In this document: in pieces, positions 26,184-35,389 of the stretch
How positions within the stretch are numbered: position 1 is the first letter of the stretch
Layout of the letters: each line of letters opens with the position of its first letter
From: Anaerolineales bacterium
GTDB taxonomy: Bacteria; Chloroflexota; Anaerolineae; Anaerolineales; UBA11858
DNA length: 64,000 nt
NCBI GenBank assembly: GCA_028278545.1
Contig: JANQED010000151.1
Coordinates: 1-64,000 of the forward strand
Reading direction: 5' to 3'
Notes under the pieces: generated by a model
The model's database searches: none
Told to the model about the DNA's origin: nothing
Seen by the model: the letters and a program-made list of their open reading frames with translations, nothing else
Program-made: the position numbers and the translations under genes

Positions 26184-26732
26184 CTATCTTTGATAAACCT
26201 GGCGGTTTAGTTCTGCCACGAAGGGCAGCGTGCGGTGAGTGTCGGCGAAGTCCAGCCCGTAACCGACCACCCAGACATCAGGAATAGTGAAGCCAAGATA
26301 ATCGATGGGTACCTCGAGGCTCTCCCGTTTTTTTTCAAGCAGCACGCAGGTACGTAAAGAAGCCGGGTTGCGTCCTTTGAGGGTATGATTGATGTAATCC
26401 AAGGTGTGGCCGCTGTCGACGATATCTTCGACGATGATGACATGTTCGTCGAGGATGGGGTCGCGTAAGTCCAGCATCAGACGCACCGCGCCGCTGATGG
26501 AGCCTGCTTTGCCGTAGCTGGACACCGACATAAAATCTACCGTGTGGGGGATGGTGAGGTGTCGGCAAAGATCGGCCAGAAAGATAAACGCCCCCTTGAG
26601 GATGCCAATCAGATAGATTCTTTCGGCGCTGGCATAGTCTGCTGAAATTTGCTCGGCCAGGGCTTTGACCCGGGCTTGGATTTCAGTCTCTGATAGGATG
26701 ACGCGCGCTAAATCGGGGTGTAGGCTTTTCAT
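26184..26732 (-). CDS. hpt: Hypoxanthine phosphoribosyltransferase
   Basis: 182 residues, the usual length. The PRPP-binding motif VIIVEDIVDSGHTL is present near residue 100. The segment GILKGAFIFLADL with the conserved Lys lies near 45, SVSSYG is the flexible loop, and DVWVVGYGLD the base-binding region. It salvages hypoxanthine and guanine to IMP and GMP. It follows etfB by 60 bases on the same strand and may ride on that operon. The 178-base gap after it (26006-26183) holds nothing I can identify. Confidence 0.94.
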   Translation of the reverse strand: MKSLHPDLARVILSETEIQARVKALAEQISADYASAERIYLIGILKGAFIFLADLCRHLTIPHTVDFMSVSSYGKAGSISGAVRLMLDLRDPILDEHVIIVEDIVDSGHTLDYINHTLKGRNPASLRTCVLLEKKRESLEVPIDYLGFTIPDVWVVGYGLDFADTHRTLPFVAELNRQVYQR

Positions 26733-26792
26733 TCAGGCTCCTGCGTGAAAGGCAGTAATATCGATAGCAAGTCTAAACCAGGAGGGATAAAA

Positions 26793-27590
26793 TCACAAGG
26801 CTTGGACCAAAATCTTGCCCAACTGATCGGCGATTTCTTCGGGACTCCCTTCCAGGAATTGGCGCTTGCGTGCTCGCTCCGGAGCTTGTTCTAGCCCTGA
26901 GACAATCGTCGGCGAACCGGGCAGCCCAATATGGTCGTCTTCGACCTCGACATCCTCGGCTCCCCAAACGGTGATACGGCCCTCCTCGAAAGCCCAGGGC
27001 TTGATGGTGTAATCCATGAAGCGCGGCTCGTTGCTGGCTGTCTTGGCGGAGACCACCACGGGGAAGGGCACTTCCAGGCTGATATGGCCTCCTGCGATCT
27101 CTCGCTTCCCTCGCGCAACCTTTCCCCTCAGATCGATATCGACTTCGTCCATCTGGGTGAGCTGGTTGATACCCAGCCATTCAGCCAACCCCGCGGGGAC
27201 TTGCCCGGTTGCGCCATCAGATGATTCTTCTCCACAGATGACCATATCGACATCGCCGATCTTGCGGATGCCTTCGGCCAGGGTGTAGGTGGTGGCTAGC
27301 GTGTCGGCGCCGCCGAAGTTGCGGTCGCTCATCAAGTAGATATGATCCGCGCCCATCGCCAGGGGTACGCGCAGGTAATCGGCGAAGAAGGGCGGCCCCA
27401 TGGAGAGGATCGATATCTTCCCACCGTATTTGTCCTTTAGCTTCAAGGCCATCTCGATGGCGTTCATATCCGGTGGGTTGATCTCAGATCGAACACCATC
27501 ACGGATCAGTAGCATGGTCTCCTTGTCCACAGCGATCTCTTCGGGCTTGGGGACGACCTTGATACAAACGACGATATGAAACTTATCCAT
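26793..27590 (-). CDS. etfB: Electron transfer flavoprotein beta subunit
   Basis: 265 residues. The N-terminus has the EtfB pattern CIKVVPKPEEIAVDKETM, followed by NPPDMNAIEMALKLKD. The signature region CGEESSDGATGQVPAGLAEWLG gives the AMP/FAD contact. With EtfA it accepts electrons from acyl-CoA dehydrogenases. The start overlaps the 3' end of etfA by eight bases. The two ACAD genes of this window lie 5 kb away on the same strand, so this is a plausible partner. Confidence 0.94.
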   Translation of the reverse strand: MDKFHIVVCIKVVPKPEEIAVDKETMLLIRDGVRSEINPPDMNAIEMALKLKDKYGGKISILSMGPPFFADYLRVPLAMGADHIYLMSDRNFGGADTLATTYTLAEGIRKIGDVDMVICGEESSDGATGQVPAGLAEWLGINQLTQMDEVDIDLRGKVARGKREIAGGHISLEVPFPVVVSAKTASNEPRFMDYTIKPWAFEEGRITVWGAEDVEVEDDHIGLPGSPTIVSGLEQAPERARKRQFLEGSPEEIADQLGKILVQAL

Positions 27591-28614
27591 AGGCGGTCTC
27601 CTTGGAGACTTCCGAAGTCTTGAGAACCTCGATCAGGGCGGGTACGATCTCATGTGTATCGCCGACGATGCAGTAATCGGCATGGTCGAAGATCGGCGCT
27701 TCAGGGTCGTTGTTGATCGCGATGACCACGTCGGCATCCTGGACGCCGACGACAAAATGGAAAGCCCCGCTGATGCCGCAGCAGATGGCAACCTTGGGGC
27801 GGCAGATCACACCGGTCTGGCCGATCTGACGTTCGCGCTCGATATGCCCTTCATCAACGGGGGGGCGGGTAGCGCCGACGTCGCCGCCCAGCAGCTCAGC
27901 CAGCTCGTACATCCACTCGAAATGCCCGTCGATGCCGCGCCCGCCGCAGACCAGGGCCGGAGTCTGGGTCAGGTCGAGGCTCTCACCAACGACCCGCTCG
28001 GTGATTTTCGTCTGAATGGTCTCTGGAGGCAGGTCAAACTCCGGGGATACCACTGACCCCGTTCGGTTGTAGTCCGTTTCTCCTGGTAAGAAGACGCCGG
28101 GGCGCACCGTTGCCATCTGCGGGCGATGGGTCTGCATCTCGATCAGCGCCAGCACGCCGCCGCCAAATCCAGATACCTCACATATCAGAATGCCGGTCTT
28201 GGGATCAAGGCGTAGGTCGGTGCAGTCGGCATTCAGGCCGGTGCGCAGACGCACCGCCAATCGCCCGGCCAGGTCGCGCCCATCCGGAGTAGCTCCTAAC
28301 AAAAAGATGCTGGGCTGGTGCCTCAAAAGTACCTGGTCAGCAACATGCGTATAGCCGTCAACTGTGAAGTGCTCCAGCAAGGGGTGTTCCACCAGGAGTA
28401 CCTGGTCAGCGCCCATAGCGATAGCCTCATCGGCCAGAGCGGCCACCTGGTGACCGATCAGCAAACCAGTCAACTCCCAACCTATGGCGTCGGCCAGTTC
28501 GCGGCCCTTGGAAAGCAGTTCCAGGGATACTCCTTCCAGCACACCGTCTTGCTGCTCCAACAAGACCCAGATGGAGGGGGTTTCATTTTCGACGTTGTAT
28601 AACGATTCGACCAT
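27583..28614 (-). CDS. etfA: Electron transfer flavoprotein alpha subunit
   Basis: 343 residues from the ATG at 28614, seven bases after AGGAG; an upstream in-frame start at 28629 is less likely. The C-terminal FAD domain has CGGRGI, GATRPPVDEGHI, the motif GQTGVICRPKVAICCGISGA and AINNDPEAPIF, as in EtfA. The tandem CC before GISGA replaces the more common AVG and is unusual. It forms a heterodimer with EtfB. Upstream on the strand are a 60-residue protein and the GAF and Hdr genes. Confidence 0.94.
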   Translation of the reverse strand: MVESLYNVENETPSIWVLLEQQDGVLEGVSLELLSKGRELADAIGWELTGLLIGHQVAALADEAIAMGADQVLLVEHPLLEHFTVDGYTHVADQVLLRHQPSIFLLGATPDGRDLAGRLAVRLRTGLNADCTDLRLDPKTGILICEVSGFGGGVLALIEMQTHRPQMATVRPGVFLPGETDYNRTGSVVSPEFDLPPETIQTKITERVVGESLDLTQTPALVCGGRGIDGHFEWMYELAELLGGDVGATRPPVDEGHIERERQIGQTGVICRPKVAICCGISGAFHFVVGVQDADVVIAINNDPEAPIFDHADYCIVGDTHEIVPALIEVLKTSEVSKETAYG

Positions 28615-28625
28615 CAGGCAGCTCC

Positions 28626-28808
28626 TCAATACTCGATGAACTTGACAATATGCTCTGGGTCTTCAGGTTGGGCGTCTTCCAGGCACTTATCAGCACCTTG
28701 TTCGATCAGAAATGTTTCGAATTCCTCGACGTTTCTGAGGCACCGGCTTACAGCGCTGGGTGATCGTTCCCCTCGTTTGAGAAATCTCTCAAAGGCTTCT
28801 TTATCCAT
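28626..28808 (-). CDS. Small helical protein translationally coupled to the GAF gene
   Basis: 60 residues. Its ATG overlaps the stop of the GAF gene (TGATG), a strong sign of coupled translation. The sequence (RSPSAVSRCLRNVEEFETFL) resembles the N-terminal core-binding helices of tyrosine recombinases, but no catalytic domain follows. Another 11 bases on, etfA begins. I cannot assign a function; the tight spacing suggests it belongs to the electron-transfer operon. Confidence 0.65.
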   Translation of the reverse strand: MDKEAFERFLKRGERSPSAVSRCLRNVEEFETFLIEQGADKCLEDAQPEDPEHIVKFIEY

Positions 28809-29899
28809 CAAAGTGTATTCTCCCGGTATTTCACGCAAGGTGTCCACGATCCCAGGGGGCGTTTGCAGCCTCTGCAAGTGCTCAGGCCCTGACGCTGCAA
28901 GCAATAACTATCGACAACGTACTCGAAGATGCGGGCGTTTCGGATGGCAAAAGCGATCTCCTCGGCGATCATCATCAGGGATAGGCGCTCATCCTCGGTG
29001 AAATCGCTTTGATCGGCTTTGTTGAGCACCTCCAGCACACCGACTTTTTCCTCGCCAGCCGTCAATGGAATGGCGATCATGTTGCGGGTCTGGAAGTCTG
29101 ACTTGGCGTCGAATTTCTTATAGAAGCGCGGATCAAGTTGGACATCGTTGATGATCTCGGGTTCCTGGCTCTCCAGAACCGATCCGGCGATGCCTTCCCC
29201 AATCGGGAAAGTGGCCGCGTCCAGGACCGGCTTGGCGGGGCCTTCCACCTGGTAGAAATGGAAGTTCTGTTTATTTTCGCCTAACAGCAGCACCGAGGCT
29301 GCCTGTGCCGAAGTTGCTTCCATGCAGCAATACAAGGCGGCCTCAAGCATGTCATGCAAGCCCAAGGGTTGGGCCAGCGTAGAACTGACCGTGAGGTAGT
29401 TGTTGAGTTGCTCGATTTGCTGCTTGAGGTGGGTGCGCTCTGAGAGATCACCAACCAGTCTCCCAAGACATGCCAAGAGCCTTTGCCATTGGTCGTCCGC
29501 AACGGGAAGCTGCTCTTCCTTTTGAAGCAGACCGATCAGGCCCAGGCATGACCCGTTTTCCCGCATAGGGTGCAGGGTCAGTTTGGCCTGGGGTTTCCAA
29601 TAGTCCGAAGAGGGCACGGTGGTTTTTTGGAAAGAGCCCTGGCTGGATAGTTGGTCGTAGTGCTTGGGGATCAAAGTGTTCAGCTTGGAGACATCCCCCT
29701 CGGGGAATCCCCAGGGCTCGAAGTACTCATCAGGATGGATATACACCAGCGCCTCGTTTACATCTGTAAGACTGGCTACTTCAGGCAGGATGCCCTCGGC
29801 AAACTGAGGCAGACTCTTTGCCCGAATAGCCTTTTCCTGGATTTTGAGCAGACGGCTGCTCTGGCTGACCTCTGGGGTGGTTCTGTTTTCGATAGACAT
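28808..29899 (-). CDS. GAF-domain sensor with a four-cysteine C-terminal tail
   Basis: 363 residues from the ATG at 29899, which follows AGGAG; earlier in-frame starts lack an RBS. A first, weaker GAF-like unit spans about 25-150, then a helix, then a clear GAF domain (about 170-325: FPIGEGIAGSVLES, MIAIPL, VGVLEVLNK). The tail carries Cys at about 333, 342, 345 and 355 (Cx8Cx2Cx9C), able to bind zinc or an Fe-S cluster. No output domain is present. Lying between Hdr and Etf genes, it may sense redox state and act on the complex. Confidence 0.8.
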   Translation of the reverse strand: MSIENRTTPEVSQSSRLLKIQEKAIRAKSLPQFAEGILPEVASLTDVNEALVYIHPDEYFEPWGFPEGDVSKLNTLIPKHYDQLSSQGSFQKTTVPSSDYWKPQAKLTLHPMRENGSCLGLIGLLQKEEQLPVADDQWQRLLACLGRLVGDLSERTHLKQQIEQLNNYLTVSSTLAQPLGLHDMLEAALYCCMEATSAQAASVLLLGENKQNFHFYQVEGPAKPVLDAATFPIGEGIAGSVLESQEPEIINDVQLDPRFYKKFDAKSDFQTRNMIAIPLTAGEEKVGVLEVLNKADQSDFTEDERLSLMMIAEEIAFAIRNARIFEYVVDSYCLQRQGLSTCRGCKRPLGSWTPCVKYRENTL

Positions 29900-30012
29900 T
29901 GGCTCTCCTTGGAGAACGATCAGGTTTGGAGGAGCCTGTGTGAATGAAATGTAGTGCTCTGGCTGCGCGATTTGCTCACGCTGGATTTGGTCACTCGTGT
30001 AAAACAAGAAAG

Positions 30013-31158
30013 CTAAATGGCTAAAGCAGCGATTTCAGCTACGTCCATGACAACGAGATCTTTGATAACCCGGGCCTTGACGCTGTCTTCCAGGCAGGCG
30101 ATGCAGTAGGGGCACGATGTGGCTAGAATTTGCGCGCCGGTGGTAAGGGCCTCTTCCACGCGCAAGTCTGAGAAACGCTCACCGGCCTCGGTCTCCAACC
30201 ACATGCGACCACCACCGCCTCCGCAGCACAGGGTGTCCTCGGCGATATTGGGCATCTCGACCAGGTCCACACCGGGGATGGCGTTCAACAGTTTGCGCGG
30301 AGCCTCGATTTCTCCATTGTGGCGCGACAAATAGCAGGGGTCGTGGAACGTAATGGGGCGATCTAGCGATTGGCTGAATTTGAGTTTTCCTTCTTCAAGA
30401 AGTTCGGCAAAATATTGAGTGTAATGTTTTGGTTTTATGGCACCTTGATAATGGTTTTTGAAGGCATCGTAGCTGTGAGGATCGGTAGTGACCAATTGAG
30501 TGACCCCCGCCTCTTGGAAGGCTTTGGTGGCATCCTCGGCCATCTCCCGGAAATAGTGTTTGTGCCCCACGCTGAGCACCTCCTCACCTGAGCAGGGCTC
30601 GTCTTCACCCAGGGTCCCAAAGGACACTCCCGCTGCATTGAGCAATGCTACAACCGCATGAGCGACTTTCTGGGCACGCGTATCATACGAAGCTGTGCAG
30701 CCCACATAGTATAGGATATCGTGTTGTTGGGAGTCAAATATAGGCAGGTTTAGGTTCTTGGCCCACTGAGTGCGCTGAGAAGGGGGCTGCTCCCAGGGGT
30801 TGTTATTCCAATATACGGACCACAACAAAGTCGGCAGGCCTTCGTGGGGCTGGTTCTGCTTCCAGGTCAGGTAGCGCAGCCCGCGGAATACGTCGGCGAT
30901 ATTTACGTCACGGGGACAATAAGCCTCGCACTGGGCGCAGGTGGTGCACAGCCACAAGTTGTCGTTACCGTTCTTCTGCAAACCAAGTTGAGCGGAGCGC
31001 ATATAAGAGCGTACTGAAAGCGTTTCCTCTTTGACCAACCCCCAAGGGCAAGAAGCAGTGCATACGCCACACTGAAAGCAGACCGCTGCAGCGCCGTGGG
31101 TCAATTCGATGAGTTCTTCCCAGGTGTTATCGTCGACAATGGTCCTATTCTGAGGCAT
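30013..31158 (-). CDS. HdrCB-like iron-sulfur protein (heterodisulfide reductase-related)
   Basis: 381 residues. The N-terminal third is HdrC-like with two 4Fe-4S motifs, CFQCGVCTASCP (about 27-38) and CTTCAQCEAYCP (about 70-82). The rest is HdrB-like with two Cys-rich units. The first is degenerate (GCTASYD ... EPCSGEE); the second is full (DPCYLSRH ... LCCGGGGGRMW), as in CCG-domain proteins. It should receive electrons from HdrA or pass them to it. Its start overlaps the end of hdrA by 14 bases. The physiological disulfide or quinone-like acceptor is unknown. Confidence 0.88.
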   Translation of the reverse strand: MPQNRTIVDDNTWEELIELTHGAAAVCFQCGVCTASCPWGLVKEETLSVRSYMRSAQLGLQKNGNDNLWLCTTCAQCEAYCPRDVNIADVFRGLRYLTWKQNQPHEGLPTLLWSVYWNNNPWEQPPSQRTQWAKNLNLPIFDSQQHDILYYVGCTASYDTRAQKVAHAVVALLNAAGVSFGTLGEDEPCSGEEVLSVGHKHYFREMAEDATKAFQEAGVTQLVTTDPHSYDAFKNHYQGAIKPKHYTQYFAELLEEGKLKFSQSLDRPITFHDPCYLSRHNGEIEAPRKLLNAIPGVDLVEMPNIAEDTLCCGGGGGRMWLETEAGERFSDLRVEEALTTGAQILATSCPYCIACLEDSVKARVIKDLVVMDVAEIAALAI

Positions 31159-34100
31159 GATTACCTCCGTTGGCTTGCTGATACTTCATGATCACATCAT
31201 CCATCTCGTGCAGCTTTTCGGCGAATTCCTTGCCTTCTGCGGCTGAAATCCAGCGCAGTTGTAAGCGTTCAGGGTCAACGCCTTTGCGCCCCAGTTTCTT
31301 CACCCAGCGGTTGAAGCGTTTTTCAGTGAGCTTGTTGGCATAGTTATAGTGGCAGTCGGAGCCGTGTTCGGTCAATCGGCATCCCGTGACTAATACTGCT
31401 CCTACCTCTTTTTCGAAGGCGTGGGTGACGAAATCTTCCTCGAAACGCGCCGAGCACATCGTGCGGATGATCCGTGAAGAGGGGGGATACTGGCGTTTCT
31501 CGATACCGGCCAGGTCAGCCCCAGCGTAGGAGCACCAGTTGCAGGTGAAGACCAGGCACTTCTCTTGGGGATTCTCCTCAAGAGCCGCATCCACCTGAGC
31601 GATGATCTGCTCTTTGGTGAAGTAGGGCATGATGATGGCGTCGAAGTTGCACTCCGCCGCGCAAGTGCCGCAGCCCATGCAGGCCGCATCCAGGATTTTG
31701 ACAGCGCCGATCTCACCGGGCTCGCCGATCTGTTCGATGGCGCTGTAAGGGCAGATGCGCACGCAGCGCATACAGCCTTTGCAGAGCTCGGGGATCAACT
31801 GGGCTGTGAGTGGTTCCTTTTCGATCTTGTCACGCGAGATCAGCGCGCCGGCCTTACCCGCCGCCGCCATGGCCTGGGCCATGGACTCGCGCACATCTTT
31901 GGCTCCCTGGGCAGCACCTGCGAGATAGATGCCCTGTGAGGCAGTTTCAGCCGGTCCCAGCTTGGGGTGGAGTTCCATGTAGAAGCCGTCTTCGCTGCGG
32001 GAGAGCTTCAGTTGTTCGGCCAGATTGTCCTCGGAGGGGGTCAGGCCGACGACCAGCACGGCCAGGTCGGTGGGGATAGAGATATCCGCCCCCAGCATGT
32101 GGTCGTATAGCATGACGTGCCCCTCTTCAACACTGAGCACATCTTGGGGCGGCTGGTCCTGGTCATAGCGGAAGAATTGCACCCCGGCGCGCATGGCCTC
32201 TTCGTATAATTCCTCCGCCTGGCGGCTGTAGGTGCGGATATCCTTGCCAACCACGCGCACTTTCTTGCCCATTTGACGCAATTTCATGGCCTGGCTGATC
32301 ATCGAGGTGCAGCAATAACGTGAACAGCCCATCTTTCCTTGCCTGGAGCCGACGCAGGCGATGAAGGTGATGCGTTCAGCGTCGATGGGGTGGCCTTCTG
32401 CAAGGAAATGTTCGAGTTCAAGGTTGGTGATCATCTTGGGGTTGTCGGGGCGGCCATTCCCATATCCGAATTCGTTCGGTCGATAGGCATGAGAGCCGGT
32501 TGCCATGATGACAGCACCCACTTCAATGTCGGAACCATCGCTGAGCTTGGCGTGGAAGTTCCCCACAACGCCGCCAATGGTCTCGATTTCGGTGTTCATG
32601 TGAATCTTCACCCCGCTGTCCACCAGATCCTTGCCTTTGGCTTCGACCAAGTCCCTGGCTGGTAAATCCGCGGGGGCAAGATAATCTAATTCGTTCAGCA
32701 TGCCCCCCAAAACCCCCGTCCGTTCAACCAGATGGGTCTCGAATCCCTGACGCGCCAATGTCGCTGCGGCTGTCATGCCAGCAATGCCTCCGCCCACCAC
32801 CAGGGCGCTTTGAGTCAGAGGCAAATGGGCCGCTACCAGGGGTTCCAGCAGGCGGGCATGTTCCACCGCCATGGCGACCATGTCATTGGCCTTGATGGTG
32901 GCAGCTTCTTTGTCGTGCTTGTGCACCCAGGAATCCATATTGCGGATATTGGACATTACCAGCAGGTAAGGATTCAGCCCGGCGCGGGTCATCACACCCT
33001 TGAAGATGGTCTCGTGAGTCTTTGGGGAGCAGGCCGCGATGACCACACGGTTGATATCGTGGTCGATGATGGCCTGCTCGATCTCGGCCTGGGTGTTGCC
33101 GGCGCAGGAGAACATCTGGTGGTCGGCGTGCACTACGTCTGGCAGGGTCAGGGAAAATTCGACCACACGCTCCACATCCACCACCCCGGCGACATTGCTG
33201 CCGCAGTGACAGACAAAAACGCCTACGCGTGGCGTGTCGATATCCGCGCGAGGCTCGATCTCGGGAGGCTCAGGCCAACAGCGGCTGGTCAGGTGTCCGA
33301 GGGCCAGGGCGGCTGCGCCGCTACCCTCAGCGACGCTGTCGGGAATATCTTTAGGGCCGCTGGCGCACCCGGCTGCGTAAATCCCTGGTCGAGTGGTCAT
33401 CACCAGCCCCCCTCGAGTTTCAAGGGATTTCAGGAAGCCATCTTCATCCATCTCGATGCCCAGGCGTTCTGCTAGGTCGGCCAGACCAACTTGGGGAGTG
33501 ACCGCGTTAGCCAAAACGACCATGTCGAAATCCTGTTTGATGCGAGCCACGTTTTCGACGTCTTCGAATGTCACCTGAATGGAGCCATTATGTCCCTTGA
33601 TGCGCGATGGTCGCCCGCGCATGAATTTAGCCCCCAGTTCAGCGGTGCGTTGATGGAAGCCGTCGAAACCCTTGCCGTAAGCGCGGATGTCCATATACAA
33701 CACGGTGACATCCGCGACTCCGTGATCTATGGCCTGGTAAGCATGTTTGATGGAGTACATACAGCAAAAGCGCGAGCAGTAGCGGTAGTGACGATGATCG
33801 CGCGAGCCTACGCACAGCACAAACAAGATATTGTGGGGGTGCTCGCCGACGGAAGGGCGGATGATCTCGCCTCCGGTGGGACCTGCCGAATTGACCAGGC
33901 GTTCAAACTCCATGGCGGTCAGGATGTCGGGGTGATTCCCGTACCCATACTCTTTCATCTCCCGAGGGTCGAGCATGTCGTAACCCACAGCCACGATGAT
34001 CGCACCCACCTCTCGAGTGACGATGCTCTCAGGGGGCATTAAGTAGTCGATGGCATTGGGCGCGCAGGCTTGCTGACAGCGTTCGCAAGGGATGTAATTG

Positions 34101-34567
34101 GGCGGATCATTTAGGCACGAGCCCATATCGATCATATACGGCCCGGGCGTCGACTGGGGGATGGGGGTGTAGACGGCTTTGCGGATGGCCATACCGGAGT
34201 CGTATTCGTTAGGTAAGACCACCGGGCAGGCCTCCGTGCAATCTCCACAGCGCGTACACTCGTTGGTGATGTAACGTCCTTGTTGGCGGATATTGACCGT
34301 GAAATCCCCCGGTTCGCCGGTGATGGACTCCACTTCAGCGAGAGAGAGAATCTCGATATTGGGGTGCAGGTCCACCTCAGACATTTTTGGGGCCTCGATA
34401 CAGATCGAGCAGTCCAGGGTGGGGAAGTTCTTATCCAAAACGGCCATGATGCCCCCGATGGTGGCCTGTTTTTCTACCACGGTGACCTTCGCCCCAGCCT
34501 CGGCGAGGTCGAGCGAGGCCTGGATACCAGCAATACCGCCACCGATAACGAGAACGGAATCACTCAT
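31145..34567 (-). CDS. Giant HdrA-HdrA-MvhD fusion flavoprotein
   Basis: 1140 residues. Order: an FAD/NAD-binding unit with GGGIAGI (residues 9-15); two 4Fe-4S sites (Cys 104, 107, 110, 114 and 151, 161, 164, 168); an HdrA N-terminal-type domain (about 448-575, CHCGSN, AACSPKTHE); a second FAD unit with VGGGIAGM (about 591-598); a ferredoxin domain (CKGCMRCVRICP, CMGCGTCAAEC, 929-973); and a C-terminal MvhD domain (about 1003-1120, CNWCSYAGADLAG). HdrA is the bifurcating flavin subunit in methanogen complexes, and MvhD links it to hydrogenase or formate dehydrogenase. No MvhAG is present here. Confidence 0.92.
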   Translation of the reverse strand: MSDSVLVIGGGIAGIQASLDLAEAGAKVTVVEKQATIGGIMAVLDKNFPTLDCSICIEAPKMSEVDLHPNIEILSLAEVESITGEPGDFTVNIRQQGRYITNECTRCGDCTEACPVVLPNEYDSGMAIRKAVYTPIPQSTPGPYMIDMGSCLNDPPNYIPCERCQQACAPNAIDYLMPPESIVTREVGAIIVAVGYDMLDPREMKEYGYGNHPDILTAMEFERLVNSAGPTGGEIIRPSVGEHPHNILFVLCVGSRDHRHYRYCSRFCCMYSIKHAYQAIDHGVADVTVLYMDIRAYGKGFDGFHQRTAELGAKFMRGRPSRIKGHNGSIQVTFEDVENVARIKQDFDMVVLANAVTPQVGLADLAERLGIEMDEDGFLKSLETRGGLVMTTRPGIYAAGCASGPKDIPDSVAEGSGAAALALGHLTSRCWPEPPEIEPRADIDTPRVGVFVCHCGSNVAGVVDVERVVEFSLTLPDVVHADHQMFSCAGNTQAEIEQAIIDHDINRVVIAACSPKTHETIFKGVMTRAGLNPYLLVMSNIRNMDSWVHKHDKEAATIKANDMVAMAVEHARLLEPLVAAHLPLTQSALVVGGGIAGMTAAATLARQGFETHLVERTGVLGGMLNELDYLAPADLPARDLVEAKGKDLVDSGVKIHMNTEIETIGGVVGNFHAKLSDGSDIEVGAVIMATGSHAYRPNEFGYGNGRPDNPKMITNLELEHFLAEGHPIDAERITFIACVGSRQGKMGCSRYCCTSMISQAMKLRQMGKKVRVVGKDIRTYSRQAEELYEEAMRAGVQFFRYDQDQPPQDVLSVEEGHVMLYDHMLGADISIPTDLAVLVVGLTPSEDNLAEQLKLSRSEDGFYMELHPKLGPAETASQGIYLAGAAQGAKDVRESMAQAMAAAGKAGALISRDKIEKEPLTAQLIPELCKGCMRCVRICPYSAIEQIGEPGEIGAVKILDAACMGCGTCAAECNFDAIIMPYFTKEQIIAQVDAALEENPQEKCLVFTCNWCSYAGADLAGIEKRQYPPSSRIIRTMCSARFEEDFVTHAFEKEVGAVLVTGCRLTEHGSDCHYNYANKLTEKRFNRWVKKLGRKGVDPERLQLRWISAAEGKEFAEKLHEMDDVIMKYQQANGGNHASE

Positions 34568-34579
34568 AACGCTTGCTCC

Positions 34580-34774
34580 TTAATAAAATTCATGCAAGAA
34601 CGGCAACTTGGCAGGGAACATATCCCGCATGGTCTCTTGAAGTTCCGTTGGTGGGTTTCCCCAGCCCCGGATGGGGAAGTCGCTGGGGCCATGTGTGCAT
34701 AAACCAGGGCTGAGAGGGCGTTGGTGTTCAATCATTTCCTCGCCGACAACCGGCCTGATGGTTACCTTCGACAT
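34580..34774 (-). CDS. Small conserved-looking protein between korC and hdrA
   Basis: 64 residues. The ATG is one base after the stop of korC (TGA-G-ATG) and the gene ends 12 bases before hdrA, so it is almost certainly translated with them. The sequence is compact and Pro/Gly-rich (CTHGPSDFPIRGWGNPP), with a single Cys and no recognisable domain. It could be a small subunit or adaptor between the oxidoreductase and the Hdr complex. I do not recognise a family. Confidence 0.65.
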   Translation of the reverse strand: MSKVTIRPVVGEEMIEHQRPLSPGLCTHGPSDFPIRGWGNPPTELQETMRDMFPAKLPFLHEFY

Positions 34775-34775
34775 C

Positions 34776-35306
34776 TCAGACTTTTTCTTTGGCATGTTCG
34801 AAGCCAGTTGCGAAAGCCTTCAAATTTAGATCGATAAATTTCTCTTTGACGGAGGATTTGATGGCCTCCTCCATCGCTTCTCGGCTGACGGCAGCGGTCA
34901 CCGCGGTGAAGAAGCCCAGCATAACCATATTAGTGACGATGCGACGACCAAGCTCCTCAGCCAGGCGAGTGGCAGGAATCCCGTAAGGTCGGTCGTCCTC
35001 AAGAGGGGTGACCAGGCCATTGTCGATAAGGATCAGAGCATCAGGTTTGGCCTCAGGACGGAATTTTGTATAAGCTTCTTGCGAGAGGGCGATCAAGATG
35101 TCAGGATGCTGAACGAAGGGATAGTCAATTGGTCGATCTGAGGCCACGATGTTGGCGCTGGATGCACCGCCGCGGGCTTCCGGTCCATAAGCCTGGGTCA
35201 TCACGGCTTCTCTGCCGTCGAAAATAGAGATAGCTTTGCCCACAATATTCCCGGCCAGTCCCACGCCCTGGCCGCCAAAACCGCCGATTCGGATTTCTGT
35301 TCTCAT
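34776..35306 (-). CDS. korC: 2-oxoacid:ferredoxin oxidoreductase gamma subunit
   Basis: 176 residues, the normal gamma-subunit size. It begins IRIGGFGGQGVGLAGNIVGKAI and has QAYGPEARGGASSANIV, both standard for the POR/KOR gamma domain. It completes the four-subunit enzyme whose delta, alpha and beta genes lie upstream. A four-helix-bundle gene and repeats separate it from beta. The substrate (2-oxoglutarate or branched 2-oxoacid) cannot be fixed by eye. Confidence 0.93.
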   Translation of the reverse strand: MRTEIRIGGFGGQGVGLAGNIVGKAISIFDGREAVMTQAYGPEARGGASSANIVASDRPIDYPFVQHPDILIALSQEAYTKFRPEAKPDALILIDNGLVTPLEDDRPYGIPATRLAEELGRRIVTNMVMLGFFTAVTAAVSREAMEEAIKSSVKEKFIDLNLKAFATGFEHAKEKV

Positions 35307-35330
35307 GGTGCCCTCCGGGGAGTATCAGGT

Positions 35331-35380
35331 AAACATGGAGACAAGTAAACAAGTAGATGGGTAACTGAGTGACTGGACAT
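35331..35380. repeat. Degenerate octamer tandem repeat, left border of four-helix gene
   Basis: The run AAGTAAAC, AAGTAGAT, GGGTAACT, GAGTGACT shows an 8-base period. Part of it, AAGTAAACAAGTA, recurs inverted on the other side of the four-helix gene (35900-35945). Confidence 0.7.
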
Positions 35381-35389
35381 ATTTCTCGT

